Below are positions 19,408 through 28,002 of a stretch of 64,000 nt of DNA, one piece after another. The position numbers and the translations under genes were made by a program. This stretch comes from an uncultured bacterium (GTDB lineage Bacteria; Hydrothermota; Tepidihabitantia; Tepidihabitantales; DTDR01): the NCBI GenBank assembly GCA_938040315.1, contig CALHQW010000007.1, positions 16,902 through 80,901 on the forward strand. Reading direction: 5' to 3'. The notes under the pieces are model-generated. The model did not search any database. It was not told the DNA's origin and worked only from the letters and a program-made list of their open reading frames with translations. Within the stretch, counting starts at the first letter, position 1. Every line of letters begins with the position of its first letter.

Positions 19408-20089
19408 ATCGCCTCTTTATCAGCGAATTATTCTTAAATTAACTGGTGAACTTTGGCAAAACGAAAAACTTTTAAAAACTATAAGTGAAGAGATTATTGA
19501 TGTGGTAGAAAATTTATTAATAAAAATTGCAATTGTAACGGGCGGCGGAAATTTTATTCGAGGAAGGATAAATACCCTGAGCGATCGACTCCTAGCAGAT
19601 CGAATAGGAATGTTAGGAACAATAATTAATGCTTTGATAATTGCAGAATATTTGAAAAAAAAGTTACCTTGCGTTGTTTTCTCTTCTTTTTTCTGTATGC
19701 CGATCGTGGAATACTATAATGTAGAAAAAGCCAAAGAGGCAATGGAAAATAGAAGAGTAGTCATATTAGCTGGAGGCACTGGAAATCCTTATTTTTCTAC
19801 GGATACTGCTTGTGCCTTACGGGGAAGGGAGTTAGAAGTAGATGTGGTTTTAAAAGGCACAAAAGTAGAGGGGGTTTATTCTGATGATCCTTTAAAAAAT
19901 AAAAATGCAAAATTGTATAAAAAACTTACCTACGAAGAAGCGATTAAAAAAAATCTAAAAATAATGGACCAAACTGCTTTTTTCCTTTTAAAAGAAGCAA
20001 AAATTCCTTTAATTGTTTACAATGGAATGAAAAAGAATAATTTGAAAAAGATTTTGTTAGGAGAAAAAATTGGGAGTCTAATATGTTAG
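19400..20089 (+). CDS. pyrH: Uridylate (UMP) kinase
   Basis: This UMP kinase of the amino-acid-kinase fold makes UDP from UMP and ATP. Motifs are RIILKLTGELW, VTGGGNFIRGR, DRIGMLGTIINAL, LAGGTGNPYFSTDTACALR and VEGVYSDDPLKN. The GTG at 19400 (8-base overlap with tsf) gives [17 protein letters not shown], close to the usual N-terminus; TTG at 19397 or 19382 are alternatives. About 229 residues. It overlaps frr by 7 bases. Confidence 0.94.
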   Translation: MSKSPLYQRIILKLTGELWQNEKLLKTISEEIIDVVENLLIKIAIVTGGGNFIRGRINTLSDRLLADRIGMLGTIINALIIAEYLKKKLPCVVFSSFFCMPIVEYYNVEKAKEAMENRRVVILAGGTGNPYFSTDTACALRGRELEVDVVLKGTKVEGVYSDDPLKNKNAKLYKKLTYEEAIKKNLKIMDQTAFFLLKEAKIPLIVYNGMKKNNLKKILLGEKIGSLIC

Positions 20090-20640
20090 AAGAGATATAT
20101 AATACTACCCGAAATAAAATGCAAAAAACTTATGAATTATTAGGACAAGAGTTAGCAAAAATTAGAACTGGTCGAGCAAATCCGGCAATTTTAGACGGAA
20201 TTAAAGTTGATTACTATGGAAACCCAACTCCTTTAAAACAATTAGCGAATATTTATGCACCAGAACCAAGAATGTTAGTTATTCAAGTATGGGATAAAAA
20301 TACTCTACCAGAAGTGGAAAAAGCAATTTATAAAGCTGAGTTAGGAATTACTCCTAAAGTGGATGGTTCTTTGATAAAAATCCCTATTCCTCCATTAACG
20401 GAAGAAAGAAGAAAAGAATTGATTAAATTATGTGCTAAACTTACGGAAGATGCTAAAGTTGCTATAAGAAATATCAGAAGAGATGCGAACGATGAAATAA
20501 AAAAATTAGAAAAAGAGAAAAAAATTTCCGAAGATGAGAGTAGAATAGGAACCAAAAAAATTCAGGAAATTACCGATGAATTTACTAAGAAAATAGAAGA
20601 ACTTTTTAAAAAGAAAGAAAAAGAAATATTAGAAGAATAA
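20083..20640 (+). CDS. frr: Ribosome recycling factor
   Basis: This 185-residue factor has the family signatures LAKIRTGRANPAILDGIKVDYYG (residues near 25-48), IPPLTEERRKELIKL and KIRNIRRDAND-like AIRNIRRDANDEIKKLEKE. It splits post-termination ribosomes with EF-G. Its ATG lies 7 bases inside pyrH, and uppS starts right after its stop. Confidence 0.97.
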   Translation: MLEEIYNTTRNKMQKTYELLGQELAKIRTGRANPAILDGIKVDYYGNPTPLKQLANIYAPEPRMLVIQVWDKNTLPEVEKAIYKAELGITPKVDGSLIKIPIPPLTEERRKELIKLCAKLTEDAKVAIRNIRRDANDEIKKLEKEKKISEDESRIGTKKIQEITDEFTKKIEELFKKKEKEILEE

Positions 20641-21345
20641 GTGTCCGAAAAAATCCCCACTCATATTGCCATTATTATGGATGGCAATGGTCGATGGGCT
20701 AAAGAAAGAAATTTGCCCCGCTATTTCGGACATCAGGCAGGTGTTGAATCTGTAAGAGAAGTTGTTCGTAATTGCGCTAAATTGGGAATAAAATATTTAA
20801 CTCTCTTTGTTTTTTCAACAGAGAATTGGGAAAGACCAAAAAGGGAAGTTAATGCTTTGATGGATTTACTGAAAAAATTATTAAAGAGCGAAGCCAAAGA
20901 ATTAAATGAAAATAATGTCCGAGTAAAAGCAATAGGTCAAATTGAAAGATTACCTAAAGAAGTCAAAAAAAATTTAGAAGAGTTAATTGAATTGACAAAA
21001 GATAATACTGGTTTAACTTTAGTTCTTTCTTTAAGTTATGGCGGTCGTCAGGAGATTGTGGAGGCAGTTAAAAAAATTTTGAAAAAAAAATTGGAGCCGG
21101 AAAAACTTAATGAAGAAGAATTTAGAAAATTTCTCTACGATCCGGAGATACCCGACCCTGACCTTTTAATAAGAACAGGTGGAGAATATCGAATATCCAA
21201 TTTCTTACTTTTCCAATCTGCCTATACCGAATTTTATTTTACCAAAACTCTCTGGCCTGATTTTCGTGAAAAGGATTTGTTGTTAGCAATTGAAGATTAT
21301 AAAAAAAGAAAAAGAAAATTTGGTCGAATTTTAGAATTTGAATAA
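20641..21345 (+). CDS. uppS: Undecaprenyl diphosphate synthase (cis-prenyltransferase)
   Basis: This 234-residue isoprenyl transferase has IIMDGNGRWA with catalytic D14, plus FSTENWERP, LSYGGRQEIV, DPDLLIRTGGEYRISNF and EFYFTKTLWPDF. It makes the C55 lipid carrier used for peptidoglycan, LPS and exopolysaccharide. It starts at a GTG immediately after the frr stop. Its end overlaps cdsA by 8 bases. Confidence 0.96.
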   Translation: MSEKIPTHIAIIMDGNGRWAKERNLPRYFGHQAGVESVREVVRNCAKLGIKYLTLFVFSTENWERPKREVNALMDLLKKLLKSEAKELNENNVRVKAIGQIERLPKEVKKNLEELIELTKDNTGLTLVLSLSYGGRQEIVEAVKKILKKKLEPEKLNEEEFRKFLYDPEIPDPDLLIRTGGEYRISNFLLFQSAYTEFYFTKTLWPDFREKDLLLAIEDYKKRKRKFGRILEFE

Positions 21346-22126
21346 TCTTTTAAAAAGAATAGCTGTTGCTTTACTTTTTGGTGGGTTATTGATTCTTTGT
21401 TCTTTTAATAACTTTTTACTTCTCCTTTATTTACAATTTTTTTTATTTATCGCTGGTTTAGAACTTATTAAAATATATCGGTTAAGATTTTTTAATTTCA
21501 GTTGGCTTTACTATTTTTATCCTTTTTTAAATGTTTTTTTATTATTATTCTTTTATTCTCAAAAAAGAATAGATTGGTTATTATTTATTTACTTTCTCTT
21601 TCTTACTATTCTTACTTTATTAAGAAGACCGATAACAATAGAAAATTTGGTTTTTGGTCTTTTTTATTTTGTCTATTTAGGTATTTTACCAGCCCACCTT
21701 TTTCTATTGAAATATTTCATTGATCAAAAAAATTTTTCTCATTGGATTTTTTTATTTCCTATATTTTTTACCTGGTTTAATGATACTATTGCCTATTTCT
21801 TTGGCAGTTTATTAGGCAAACATAAGATTGCTAAAGATATTAGTCCTAATAAAAGCATCGAAGGATTAATTTTTAGTATAATTCTTTCTATTCCCTTTAC
21901 TCTTCTATATTTAAAAAAGATGAATAATTTTATAAATTTAATTATCTTAAGTGTGTACCTAAGTTTCTTAGCTTTTTTTGGTGATTTATTGGAATCTTTA
22001 ATAAAAAGAGAAGTCAAACTCAAAGATAGTTCAAATTTATTGCTTGCTCACGGTGGTTTTTTAGATCGAATTGATAGTTTACTTTTCACTATTCCAGGAT
22101 TTTATTATTTTTTAATAAGTAAATAA
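21338..22126 (+). CDS. cdsA: Phosphatidate cytidylyltransferase
   Basis: This 262-residue, very hydrophobic protein has about 7-8 TM segments and the CdsA C-terminal signature FGDLLESLIKREVKLKDSS followed by HGGFLDRIDSLLF. It makes CDP-diacylglycerol for phospholipid synthesis at the inner membrane. It begins at a TTG overlapping the uppS end. The frr-uppS-cdsA order is classic. dxr and rseP, which often follow, are absent. Confidence 0.92.
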   Translation: MNNLLKRIAVALLFGGLLILCSFNNFLLLLYLQFFLFIAGLELIKIYRLRFFNFSWLYYFYPFLNVFLLLFFYSQKRIDWLLFIYFLFLTILTLLRRPITIENLVFGLFYFVYLGILPAHLFLLKYFIDQKNFSHWIFLFPIFFTWFNDTIAYFFGSLLGKHKIAKDISPNKSIEGLIFSIILSIPFTLLYLKKMNNFINLIILSVYLSFLAFFGDLLESLIKREVKLKDSSNLLLAHGGFLDRIDSLLFTIPGFYYFLISK

Positions 22127-22303
22127 ATGAAGAAAAAAGTTGGTTTTCGGATTTCTCGTTATCAAATTGTGAAATCTTTGTTGCGACAAAAAAGAGTTTT
22201 TAAGACTGAAAAAATTTTTGAAAATAAAAAATTGTATAAAAGAGGTAAGAAAAAGGAAGAGTTGAGGAAAATGATAAAAGAAGATATTGAAGAAAATCAA
22301 TAA
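22127..22303 (+). CDS. Small basic hypothetical protein
   Basis: A 58-codon ORF beginning MKKKVGFRISRYQIVKSL, starting at the base after the cdsA stop. It is strongly lysine-rich (pI clearly basic), with a predicted helical C-terminal half (KKKEELRKMIKEDIEENQ). It has no cysteine, no signal peptide and no TM segment. I do not recognise a family. The tight junction to cdsA suggests it is translated, perhaps as an RNA- or membrane-surface-binding protein, but the function is unknown. Confidence 0.55.
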   Translation: MKKKVGFRISRYQIVKSLLRQKRVFKTEKIFENKKLYKRGKKKEELRKMIKEDIEENQ

Positions 22304-22315
22304 TTTTAGTAAAAT
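22287..22315 (+). promoter_or_regulatory. Candidate promoter of the HD-domain gene
   Basis: TTGAAG (22287-22292), a 17-base spacer and TAAAAT (22310-22315) lie 6 bases before the ATG at 22322. It is weaker than the other promoters but has the same geometry, again implying a leaderless mRNA. Confidence 0.5.
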
Positions 22316-22321
22316 TTTTGG

Positions 22322-22870
22322 ATGGAAAGAGAAGAAGCTTTAAAATTAATTGATAGTTTTATTAAAAATGAAAATTTAAAAAAACATTCATTAGCAGTCG
22401 AAGCTTGTATGCGGAAGTTAGCAAATTATCTGAATGAGGATGAAGAGAAGTGGGGATTGTGTGGATTACTTCATGATTTGGATTATGAAGAAACCAGCAA
22501 AGATCCAGAAAGACATGGAATTAGAACCATAGAAATTTTAAAGGAGAGAAATTTTAATAAAGAAGAAATCTTAAATGGCATTCTTGCCCATTGTGAAAAG
22601 AAAAATCCGGAAAATAATTTAGAAAAAGCAATTTATGCAATTGATCCTTTGACTGGTCTTATTATTGCCTCTTGTTTAATGCATCCTGATAAAAAACTGA
22701 GAAGTTTAGATGTTGGTTTTGTTTTGAGAAGGTTTAAAGAAAAAAAATTTGCTGCTGGAGCTAATCGGGAACAGATAAAAAAATGTGAGGAAATTGGTTT
22801 AAATTTAGAAAAGTTTATTGAACTGTGCCTCTCGGCAATGCAAGAAATAGCCGAAAGCCTTGGTTTATGA
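22322..22870 (+). CDS. HD-domain (HDIG-type) putative phosphohydrolase
   Basis: This 182-residue protein has an HD metal-binding motif in KWGLCGLLHDLDYEE (near residue 53) preceded by the N-terminal helix KKHSLAVEACMRKLA. A later histidine in GILAHCEKK could complete the metal site. HDIG proteins hydrolyse phosphate esters of nucleotides or related molecules; the substrate here is unknown. Its stop overlaps the glyQ start (ATGA), so the two genes are co-transcribed. Confidence 0.75.
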   Translation: MEREEALKLIDSFIKNENLKKHSLAVEACMRKLANYLNEDEEKWGLCGLLHDLDYEETSKDPERHGIRTIEILKERNFNKEEILNGILAHCEKKNPENNLEKAIYAIDPLTGLIIASCLMHPDKKLRSLDVGFVLRRFKEKKFAAGANREQIKKCEEIGLNLEKFIELCLSAMQEIAESLGL

Positions 22871-23724
22871 AGAAAAAGCATTTTCAAGATATCCTATTAA
22901 CTTTACAATATTTTTGGAGTAAAGAGGGTTGTTTAATTTATTCACCCTATAATTCCGAAGTTGGAGCAGGTACTTTTAACCCAGCAACCTTTTTTAAGGT
23001 CTTGGATGAAAAGCCCTGGCGAGTCTGTTATCCGGAACCTTCCAAAAGACCAAGGGATGGAAGATATTGCCAAAACCCTTTAAGAGTTCAACAATATTGG
23101 CAACTCCAAGTTATTTTAAAGCCGGCTCCTCAAAATATTCAAGAAATTTATTTAAAAAGTTTAGAGGCAATAGGTATTAATTTAAAAAATAATGATATTA
23201 AATTTATTGAGGATGATTGGGAATCACCCACTTTAGGTGCCTGGGGTGTCGGCTGGCAAGTGGAACTTAATGGTATTGAAATAACTCAGTTTACCTATTT
23301 TCAACAAATGGGAGGATTAGATTTAAAAGTTATTCCGGTAGAAATTACTTATGGTTTAGAAAGAATAGCAATGTTTTTGCAAGGAGTTTTTTCAATTTTC
23401 CAAATTGAATGGAATAAGGATTTTACTTGGGGTGATGTCTATTTTCAAAACGAAGAAGAATTCTCTTTTTTTAATTTTCAAGAAGTTCTTCCAGAAGAAT
23501 ATTTAAAATTATTTAATTTTTATGAGAAGGAAGCAAAAAGACTATTAGAAAAAGGTTTAGTTTATCCCGGTTATGATTATGTAATCAAATGTTCTCATAT
23601 TTTTAATCTCTTAGAGGCCCGGGGAGTTATTAGTGTTTCGGAAAGAGTAAATTATATAAAAAGAGTAAGAGATTTAGCAAAATTAGCTGCTCTAAAATAT
23701 TTAGAAAAAACCAGCACCTTTTAA
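22867..23724 (+). CDS. glyQ: Glycyl-tRNA synthetase alpha subunit
   Basis: This 285-residue alpha subunit of the tetrameric GlyRS carries the class II catalytic fold: FQDILLTLQYFWSKEGCLI, PYNSEVGAGTFNPATF, YCQNPLRVQQYWQLQVILKP, FIEDDWESPTLGAWGVGWQV and GLERIAMFLQGV. The ATG at 22867 overlaps the preceding stop; an upstream extension lies within that gene. The beta subunit gene glyS, normally the next gene, is not here or elsewhere in the window, so it must be encoded outside. Confidence 0.96.
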   Translation: MKKKHFQDILLTLQYFWSKEGCLIYSPYNSEVGAGTFNPATFFKVLDEKPWRVCYPEPSKRPRDGRYCQNPLRVQQYWQLQVILKPAPQNIQEIYLKSLEAIGINLKNNDIKFIEDDWESPTLGAWGVGWQVELNGIEITQFTYFQQMGGLDLKVIPVEITYGLERIAMFLQGVFSIFQIEWNKDFTWGDVYFQNEEEFSFFNFQEVLPEEYLKLFNFYEKEAKRLLEKGLVYPGYDYVIKCSHIFNLLEARGVISVSERVNYIKRVRDLAKLAALKYLEKTSTF

Positions 23725-23787
23725 TCTTTTAATTTCTTTCCCTTTTTAAGTTTTTAAATATCAATAGGTTATTTTAATTTTTTGTTA

Positions 23788-23815
23788 TTGACATTTTTAA
23801 AACTAAAAATAAAAT
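23788..23815 (+). promoter_or_regulatory. Promoter of the exopolysaccharide operon
   Basis: TTGACA (23788-23793), a 16-base spacer and TAAAAT (23810-23815). The start would be near 23822, leaving about 18 bases of leader that include TTGAGGAC before the ATG at 23840. Confidence 0.6.
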
Positions 23816-23839
23816 TTTATTTATATTGAGGACTGGGCT

Positions 23840-24862
23840 ATGGCAAAAGATTTAATAAAAAGTGGAATTGCAGAAATTGATAATGTTTGGGGTGGATTTA
23901 ATCCTGGTTACGGTTATTTATTAATTTCCGAAAAGGAAGAGATAAATAGCGAAATTCTCTTAAAATATGTTAAGAGAGTTTTAGATAATAACCAACAAAT
24001 TTTATATTTTGCTTGTCTAAAAACCGAAGATTTTTTGCAAAAGGCAAGAGAGATTATTCCGGAGATGGATGATTATATAAAAAGAGATCTCCTTTTTCTT
24101 CATTTTATTAATCCCGAATTTTTGAAAATTAAGGATGATAAAAAAATAATTTCGGCTTTAATTTCTTTGAAAAAAATTTTGATGAAAGAAAAGGCCAATC
24201 AAATAATTATTAATAATTTCCGTTACTTTCTTAATTTTGAAAATTTAGAAAAATTTTATAAAGAAATCTTTGAATTCTTTATGGTATTAAAAGAATACTC
24301 TTATATGGGTCTTTTTTCTTTGACTAAAGATTTTATTGAACAAAATAATCAAATTTTTTCTTTCTTAAAAGAAATTTCAGCCGGACTAATTTTTTACGAA
24401 GAAAATAAATACCATTTATTTTCTCGGTTTTCTCATCAAGAAAGGGTTTTTGAAAAAGAGGAATTTTTTATTCCGGAATTTCCCCAAAACTTAAGCGAGC
24501 AAGATGAGTATACGGGACTATATAACTATCAAGGATTTAAACAGATTTTAGATAATTTAATTGAGAAAAAAATTAATTTCGCTCTTTTTGGCTATCAAAT
24601 TTTAACAGACTTGGCCGACCATTTGAAAAGAATCTTCCTTCATCGGATAACGAAACTTTTGAAAGAAAAAGAGATAAGGGTTCCGGCAATGCGTTATCAA
24701 GATAAAGTTTATTTACTTTTTTTAAATAATCAAGAGAAAATTGAAGATTGTAAAAGAATTATTAATGAAGAAGAAATTGCTGGTGGAATAAAGATCGCTA
24801 ATTTTATTTATTATTATCCGAGAGATTTTCAAACGAGTGAAGAATTGAGTAAAATTTTATGA
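23840..24862 (+). CDS. KaiC-like ATPase-fold protein with degenerate GGDEF domain
   Basis: In this 340-residue protein, residues 1-205 look like a KaiC/RadA-type RecA fold (IKSGIAEIDNVWGGFNPGYGYLLIS), but the Walker A loop reads SEKEEINSE and lacks GxxGxGKT, so ATP binding is doubtful. Residues 222-340 start with EYTGLYNYQGF, the hallmark N-terminus of GGDEF domains, but the active loop is RYQDKV (285-290) instead of GG(D/E)EF. It is therefore not expected to make c-di-GMP; degenerate GGDEF domains such as that of PelD act as receptors. It leads an operon with beta-barrel, glycosyltransferase and deacetylase genes, so a regulatory role in polysaccharide output is inferred. Confidence 0.6.
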   Translation: MAKDLIKSGIAEIDNVWGGFNPGYGYLLISEKEEINSEILLKYVKRVLDNNQQILYFACLKTEDFLQKAREIIPEMDDYIKRDLLFLHFINPEFLKIKDDKKIISALISLKKILMKEKANQIIINNFRYFLNFENLEKFYKEIFEFFMVLKEYSYMGLFSLTKDFIEQNNQIFSFLKEISAGLIFYEENKYHLFSRFSHQERVFEKEEFFIPEFPQNLSEQDEYTGLYNYQGFKQILDNLIEKKINFALFGYQILTDLADHLKRIFLHRITKLLKEKEIRVPAMRYQDKVYLLFLNNQEKIEDCKRIINEEEIAGGIKIANFIYYYPRDFQTSEELSKIL

Positions 24863-26418
24863 AGATTATTTTAATTATTTTAATACTTTTCTCTAACAAA
24901 GAATTAGAAAAGGCAAAAGAATTATATAAAAAGGGAATATATTTAGAGGCAATTTATTATTTGGATAAATATTTAAAGAAAAATCCGATCGATAAAGAGG
25001 CGCAAGATTTAAGAAAAAAAATTTTTTTAGAATTGGCTCTGCCCGATTCAATAGGAAAGAGTAATAATTTTTCTAAATTTCAGAAATCAAAGAAAGTAAT
25101 TAAAAAAGTGAAAAAGGAATTTGATCATTCTGAAATCCTAGTAAAAGCCCGAAAAGCAAAAGAGGAAGGTGATTATTTTAAAAGCCTTAGTTTTTATGAG
25201 GACTTTTTAAAAAAAGATACGAGTGATAAAAAAATTTTTTATGAAGTCGCTCAGGTGAGTAATTGGTTAGGGTTCTTCAATAAAGCAATTTTTTATTATG
25301 AGAAATATTTAAATTACTTTCCAAAAGATAAAAAAGCCCGTTATGAGTTGGCTTTAGTATATAGTTGGAATAGTAATTATGAAAAAGCCTTAGCCCTTTT
25401 AAAGGATTTGGAAAAGGAAACAAGTGATATTAAAATAGATTTGGCAAAAGCAAGAATCTATAAATGGCAAGCGGATTATTTGAATTCTTACAAAATTTAC
25501 CAACAATTAAGAAATTCTTATCCAGAAAATGAGGATATTTTAAAAGAATACGAAGAAGTAAAAAATCAAATTGAGAAAAAAGAAAAGCAGAAAGAAAAAA
25601 ATCAACCTTTATATTCCCTTTCGCCCCTATTTGCTTATCAACAGACCTCTGAGGGTTGGCAAAGAATTTCATTGGGTTCCTATTTTCATTTTAGTTGGAA
25701 TAGTTTATCTTCCGTTATTTTTTATGAATGGCAAGAAGGTAGTGAAAAAGAAAGTTCTCAAATAATAAATAAAATTGGTTTAAAAAGCAAAGTCAATTTT
25801 TTAGATAATCTTTTTCTTACTTTTAATAGTTACTATTTAGCGATAAAAAGAAGTAATGACTTAATTCTTTATGGTAGTAGTATTAATTATCAGACTCAAA
25901 AGGTAATATTAAATTTAGAATATAATAAAAAACCAGTTTGGGAAGAAGTTTATAAAATAAATACTTGTTATCATTTATTAATAGCGGACGCTATTTTGGG
26001 AAGAGTTTACTATCAACCTTTCAAATTTTTAGGTTTTGAAGGAAGTTATCAGTACAGTCTTTATAGCGATCAAAATGAATTAAATAATTTAAACCTTAAA
26101 CTAAATTTTTTGCCTTTGGATAATTTAAAATTTGGTTATCATTATTATTTTCTAAATTATCTTCTAGAAAAAACAGAATATTGGTCACCAAAATTTTACG
26201 AAGTCCATTCAGCCTTTTTAAATATCTTTGCGGAAAAATTTGCCATTTTTTTTGAATTGGGAAAACCAATAGATTTTTCTTTCTTAGAAAAAAATCTCTC
26301 AATATCTTTAAAAATAAAATTAAGTAAGAATTTCTTTTTATTACTGGAAGGTAAATACGGCGAAACTTATTATTACAAAATTGGTGAAGGAATTATTGGA
26401 TTTGAATATTTATGGTAA
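24859..26418 (+). CDS. TPR plus outer-membrane beta-barrel protein (exopolysaccharide export-like)
   Basis: This 519-residue protein starts with a short hydrophobic export signal (about 1-12). Tetratricopeptide-like helix pairs follow (about 15-235), with repeated patterns such as ELEKAKELYKKGIYLEAIYYLDKYLKKNP. The rest (about 250-519) alternates polar and hydrophobic residues as in an outer-membrane beta-barrel and ends in the aromatic FEYLW. This TPR-barrel layout resembles PgaA and YaiO-type proteins that pass polysaccharide through the outer membrane. Its ATG overlaps the preceding stop, and a processive glycosyltransferase follows 1 base later. Confidence 0.65.
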   Translation: MKIILIILILFSNKELEKAKELYKKGIYLEAIYYLDKYLKKNPIDKEAQDLRKKIFLELALPDSIGKSNNFSKFQKSKKVIKKVKKEFDHSEILVKARKAKEEGDYFKSLSFYEDFLKKDTSDKKIFYEVAQVSNWLGFFNKAIFYYEKYLNYFPKDKKARYELALVYSWNSNYEKALALLKDLEKETSDIKIDLAKARIYKWQADYLNSYKIYQQLRNSYPENEDILKEYEEVKNQIEKKEKQKEKNQPLYSLSPLFAYQQTSEGWQRISLGSYFHFSWNSLSSVIFYEWQEGSEKESSQIINKIGLKSKVNFLDNLFLTFNSYYLAIKRSNDLILYGSSINYQTQKVILNLEYNKKPVWEEVYKINTCYHLLIADAILGRVYYQPFKFLGFEGSYQYSLYSDQNELNNLNLKLNFLPLDNLKFGYHYYFLNYLLEKTEYWSPKFYEVHSAFLNIFAEKFAIFFELGKPIDFSFLEKNLSISLKIKLSKNFFLLLEGKYGETYYYKIGEGIIGFEYLW

Positions 26419-26419
26419 A

Positions 26420-27802
26420 ATGAGAGAGAAAAAATTTTTCATTACTTTAATTTTATTAATAGGGGTGACAATCGGCTGTCTCTATCTTTTATCTTTCATT
26501 AAAGAAAAAATCAATTTAAGTTATGCCCATATTTTTATGCTCAGTCTCACAGTCCTTTTACTTTCCTTTTTTATCTTATTACTTTTCCGTTATCTAATAA
26601 TTCTTATTCTTTCTCTTCTTGCCCATTTTCGCTATAAAAGGGAATTACCAAAAGAAGAAGATTTAAAAACTATTTCCATTATTATGCCGGTTTATAATGA
26701 AGAAAAGATTTTGAGTACTGTAATTAATTCTTTATTAAATTTAAATTACCCAAAAGATAAATATGAGATTATTATTGTTGATGATGGTTCAAAAGATAAT
26801 TCTTATCAAATTGCCTATCAATTTTTGAAAAATGAAAAGGGAATAAAACTAAAATTGTTAAGACAGGAAAATCAAGGAAAGGCAAAGGCATTAAACCGGG
26901 CGATTTCCGAAAGCCAAGGAGAGATTATTCTCTCTATTGATTCCGATTGTGTTATTACAAAAAATTCATTGATTTATGGCGTGAGACATTTTCGGGATGA
27001 AAAGGTTGGCGCAGTTGCTGGTAATGTGAAGATTTGGAATCAAGATAAATTATTTATGAAATTACAGGCATTAGAATATATGGAAGGTTTAAATTTTAAC
27101 CGGCAGGCATTAAGTTTTTTAAACAAAGTTAATATTGTACCAGGAGCAATTGGATTTTTCCGCAAAGAGATTTTAGAAAAAGTTGGATTATATAACGGAA
27201 ATATTTATGCCGAAGATTGTGATTTAACATTAAGAATATTAAAAGCTGGCTATAAAGTTATTTATGAACCGAAGGCAGTTGTTTATACGGAAGCACCAGA
27301 AAGTATTGCTTGTCTTTTTAAACAGAGATACCGTTGGACAAGAGGTATTTTACAAGCGGTAAAAAAGAATAATCATCTTCTTTATCATTCTAAGGCATCT
27401 TTTTCTTTAATTTTAAGTTATCTCCTATTAATTTATGAAGCCTTTTTCTGGCCAGCAATGAATTTAATTGCTCACCTATTTTTCACCCTTTTAGCCCTTC
27501 TTTATGGATTTATTCCTTTCCTTTTTATCTGGTGGTTTTCTTTAACTCTTCTTGATTTTAGTTCGGCTTGTTATGCCTATGTGAGTGATAAAAAAAGCGA
27601 AAATAATACTTATAATAATAAAAAGATTCTCTTCTCTCATTTACCTCTTTTAGTTTTGATTTATCGTCTTTTTTATCTTTTATTAATTGATACTATTAAA
27701 GTTTTTGCTTTCTTAGAAGAAGTTTTGAACTTAGAAATGGGTTGGCAGAGGATAAAAATTGCCGGGAAACTTAATGGTTACTTAGTAAAGGAAAAAGTAT
27801 GA
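26420..27802 (+). CDS. Processive family 2 glycosyltransferase (PgaC/BcsA-like)
   Basis: This 460-residue membrane enzyme has two N-terminal TM segments (about 5-28 and 35-62) and a GT-A domain with ISIIMPVYNEEKIL and IIVDDGSKDNS. D174-x-D176 binds the metal-nucleotide sugar, E265-D266 is the general-base motif, and Q302-R-Y-R-W306 is the hallmark of processive synthases. Three or four C-terminal TMs (about 325-440) probably form the export channel. The closest known type is the poly-N-acetylglucosamine synthase PgaC/IcaA, but the sugar cannot be read from sequence. The ATG at 26420 was chosen because upstream codons lie in the barrel gene. Confidence 0.85.
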   Translation: MREKKFFITLILLIGVTIGCLYLLSFIKEKINLSYAHIFMLSLTVLLLSFFILLLFRYLIILILSLLAHFRYKRELPKEEDLKTISIIMPVYNEEKILSTVINSLLNLNYPKDKYEIIIVDDGSKDNSYQIAYQFLKNEKGIKLKLLRQENQGKAKALNRAISESQGEIILSIDSDCVITKNSLIYGVRHFRDEKVGAVAGNVKIWNQDKLFMKLQALEYMEGLNFNRQALSFLNKVNIVPGAIGFFRKEILEKVGLYNGNIYAEDCDLTLRILKAGYKVIYEPKAVVYTEAPESIACLFKQRYRWTRGILQAVKKNNHLLYHSKASFSLILSYLLLIYEAFFWPAMNLIAHLFFTLLALLYGFIPFLFIWWFSLTLLDFSSACYAYVSDKKSENNTYNNKKILFSHLPLLVLIYRLFYLLLIDTIKVFAFLEEVLNLEMGWQRIKIAGKLNGYLVKEKV

Positions 27803-28002
27803 AAGAGGTAATCACTATTCTTTCGGCAATTGTTTTGGGAGTTACTTTAATTACTCTGATTTTTTCATTAGTAATTTATATTTTATTCCGTTTAAAAATA
27901 AATAGAAAAAGCAATTTAAATGATAAAAAGATAACTACTGAAAAGGAAGGAGAAGAAGAGATTTTTATCCGCTATCAGCCGAAAGAAAATGAAAAAAATT
28001 AA
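27799..28002 (+). CDS. Small single-TM protein in the exopolysaccharide operon
   Basis: This 67-residue protein has one TM helix (about 4-30) followed by a charged, presumably cytoplasmic tail ending IRYQPKENEKN. It overlaps the genes on both sides. PgaD, the small partner of PgaC, has a comparable position but two TMs, so this may be an analogous accessory subunit rather than a homologue. Confidence 0.6.
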   Translation: MKEVITILSAIVLGVTLITLIFSLVIYILFRLKINRKSNLNDKKITTEKEGEEEIFIRYQPKENEKN

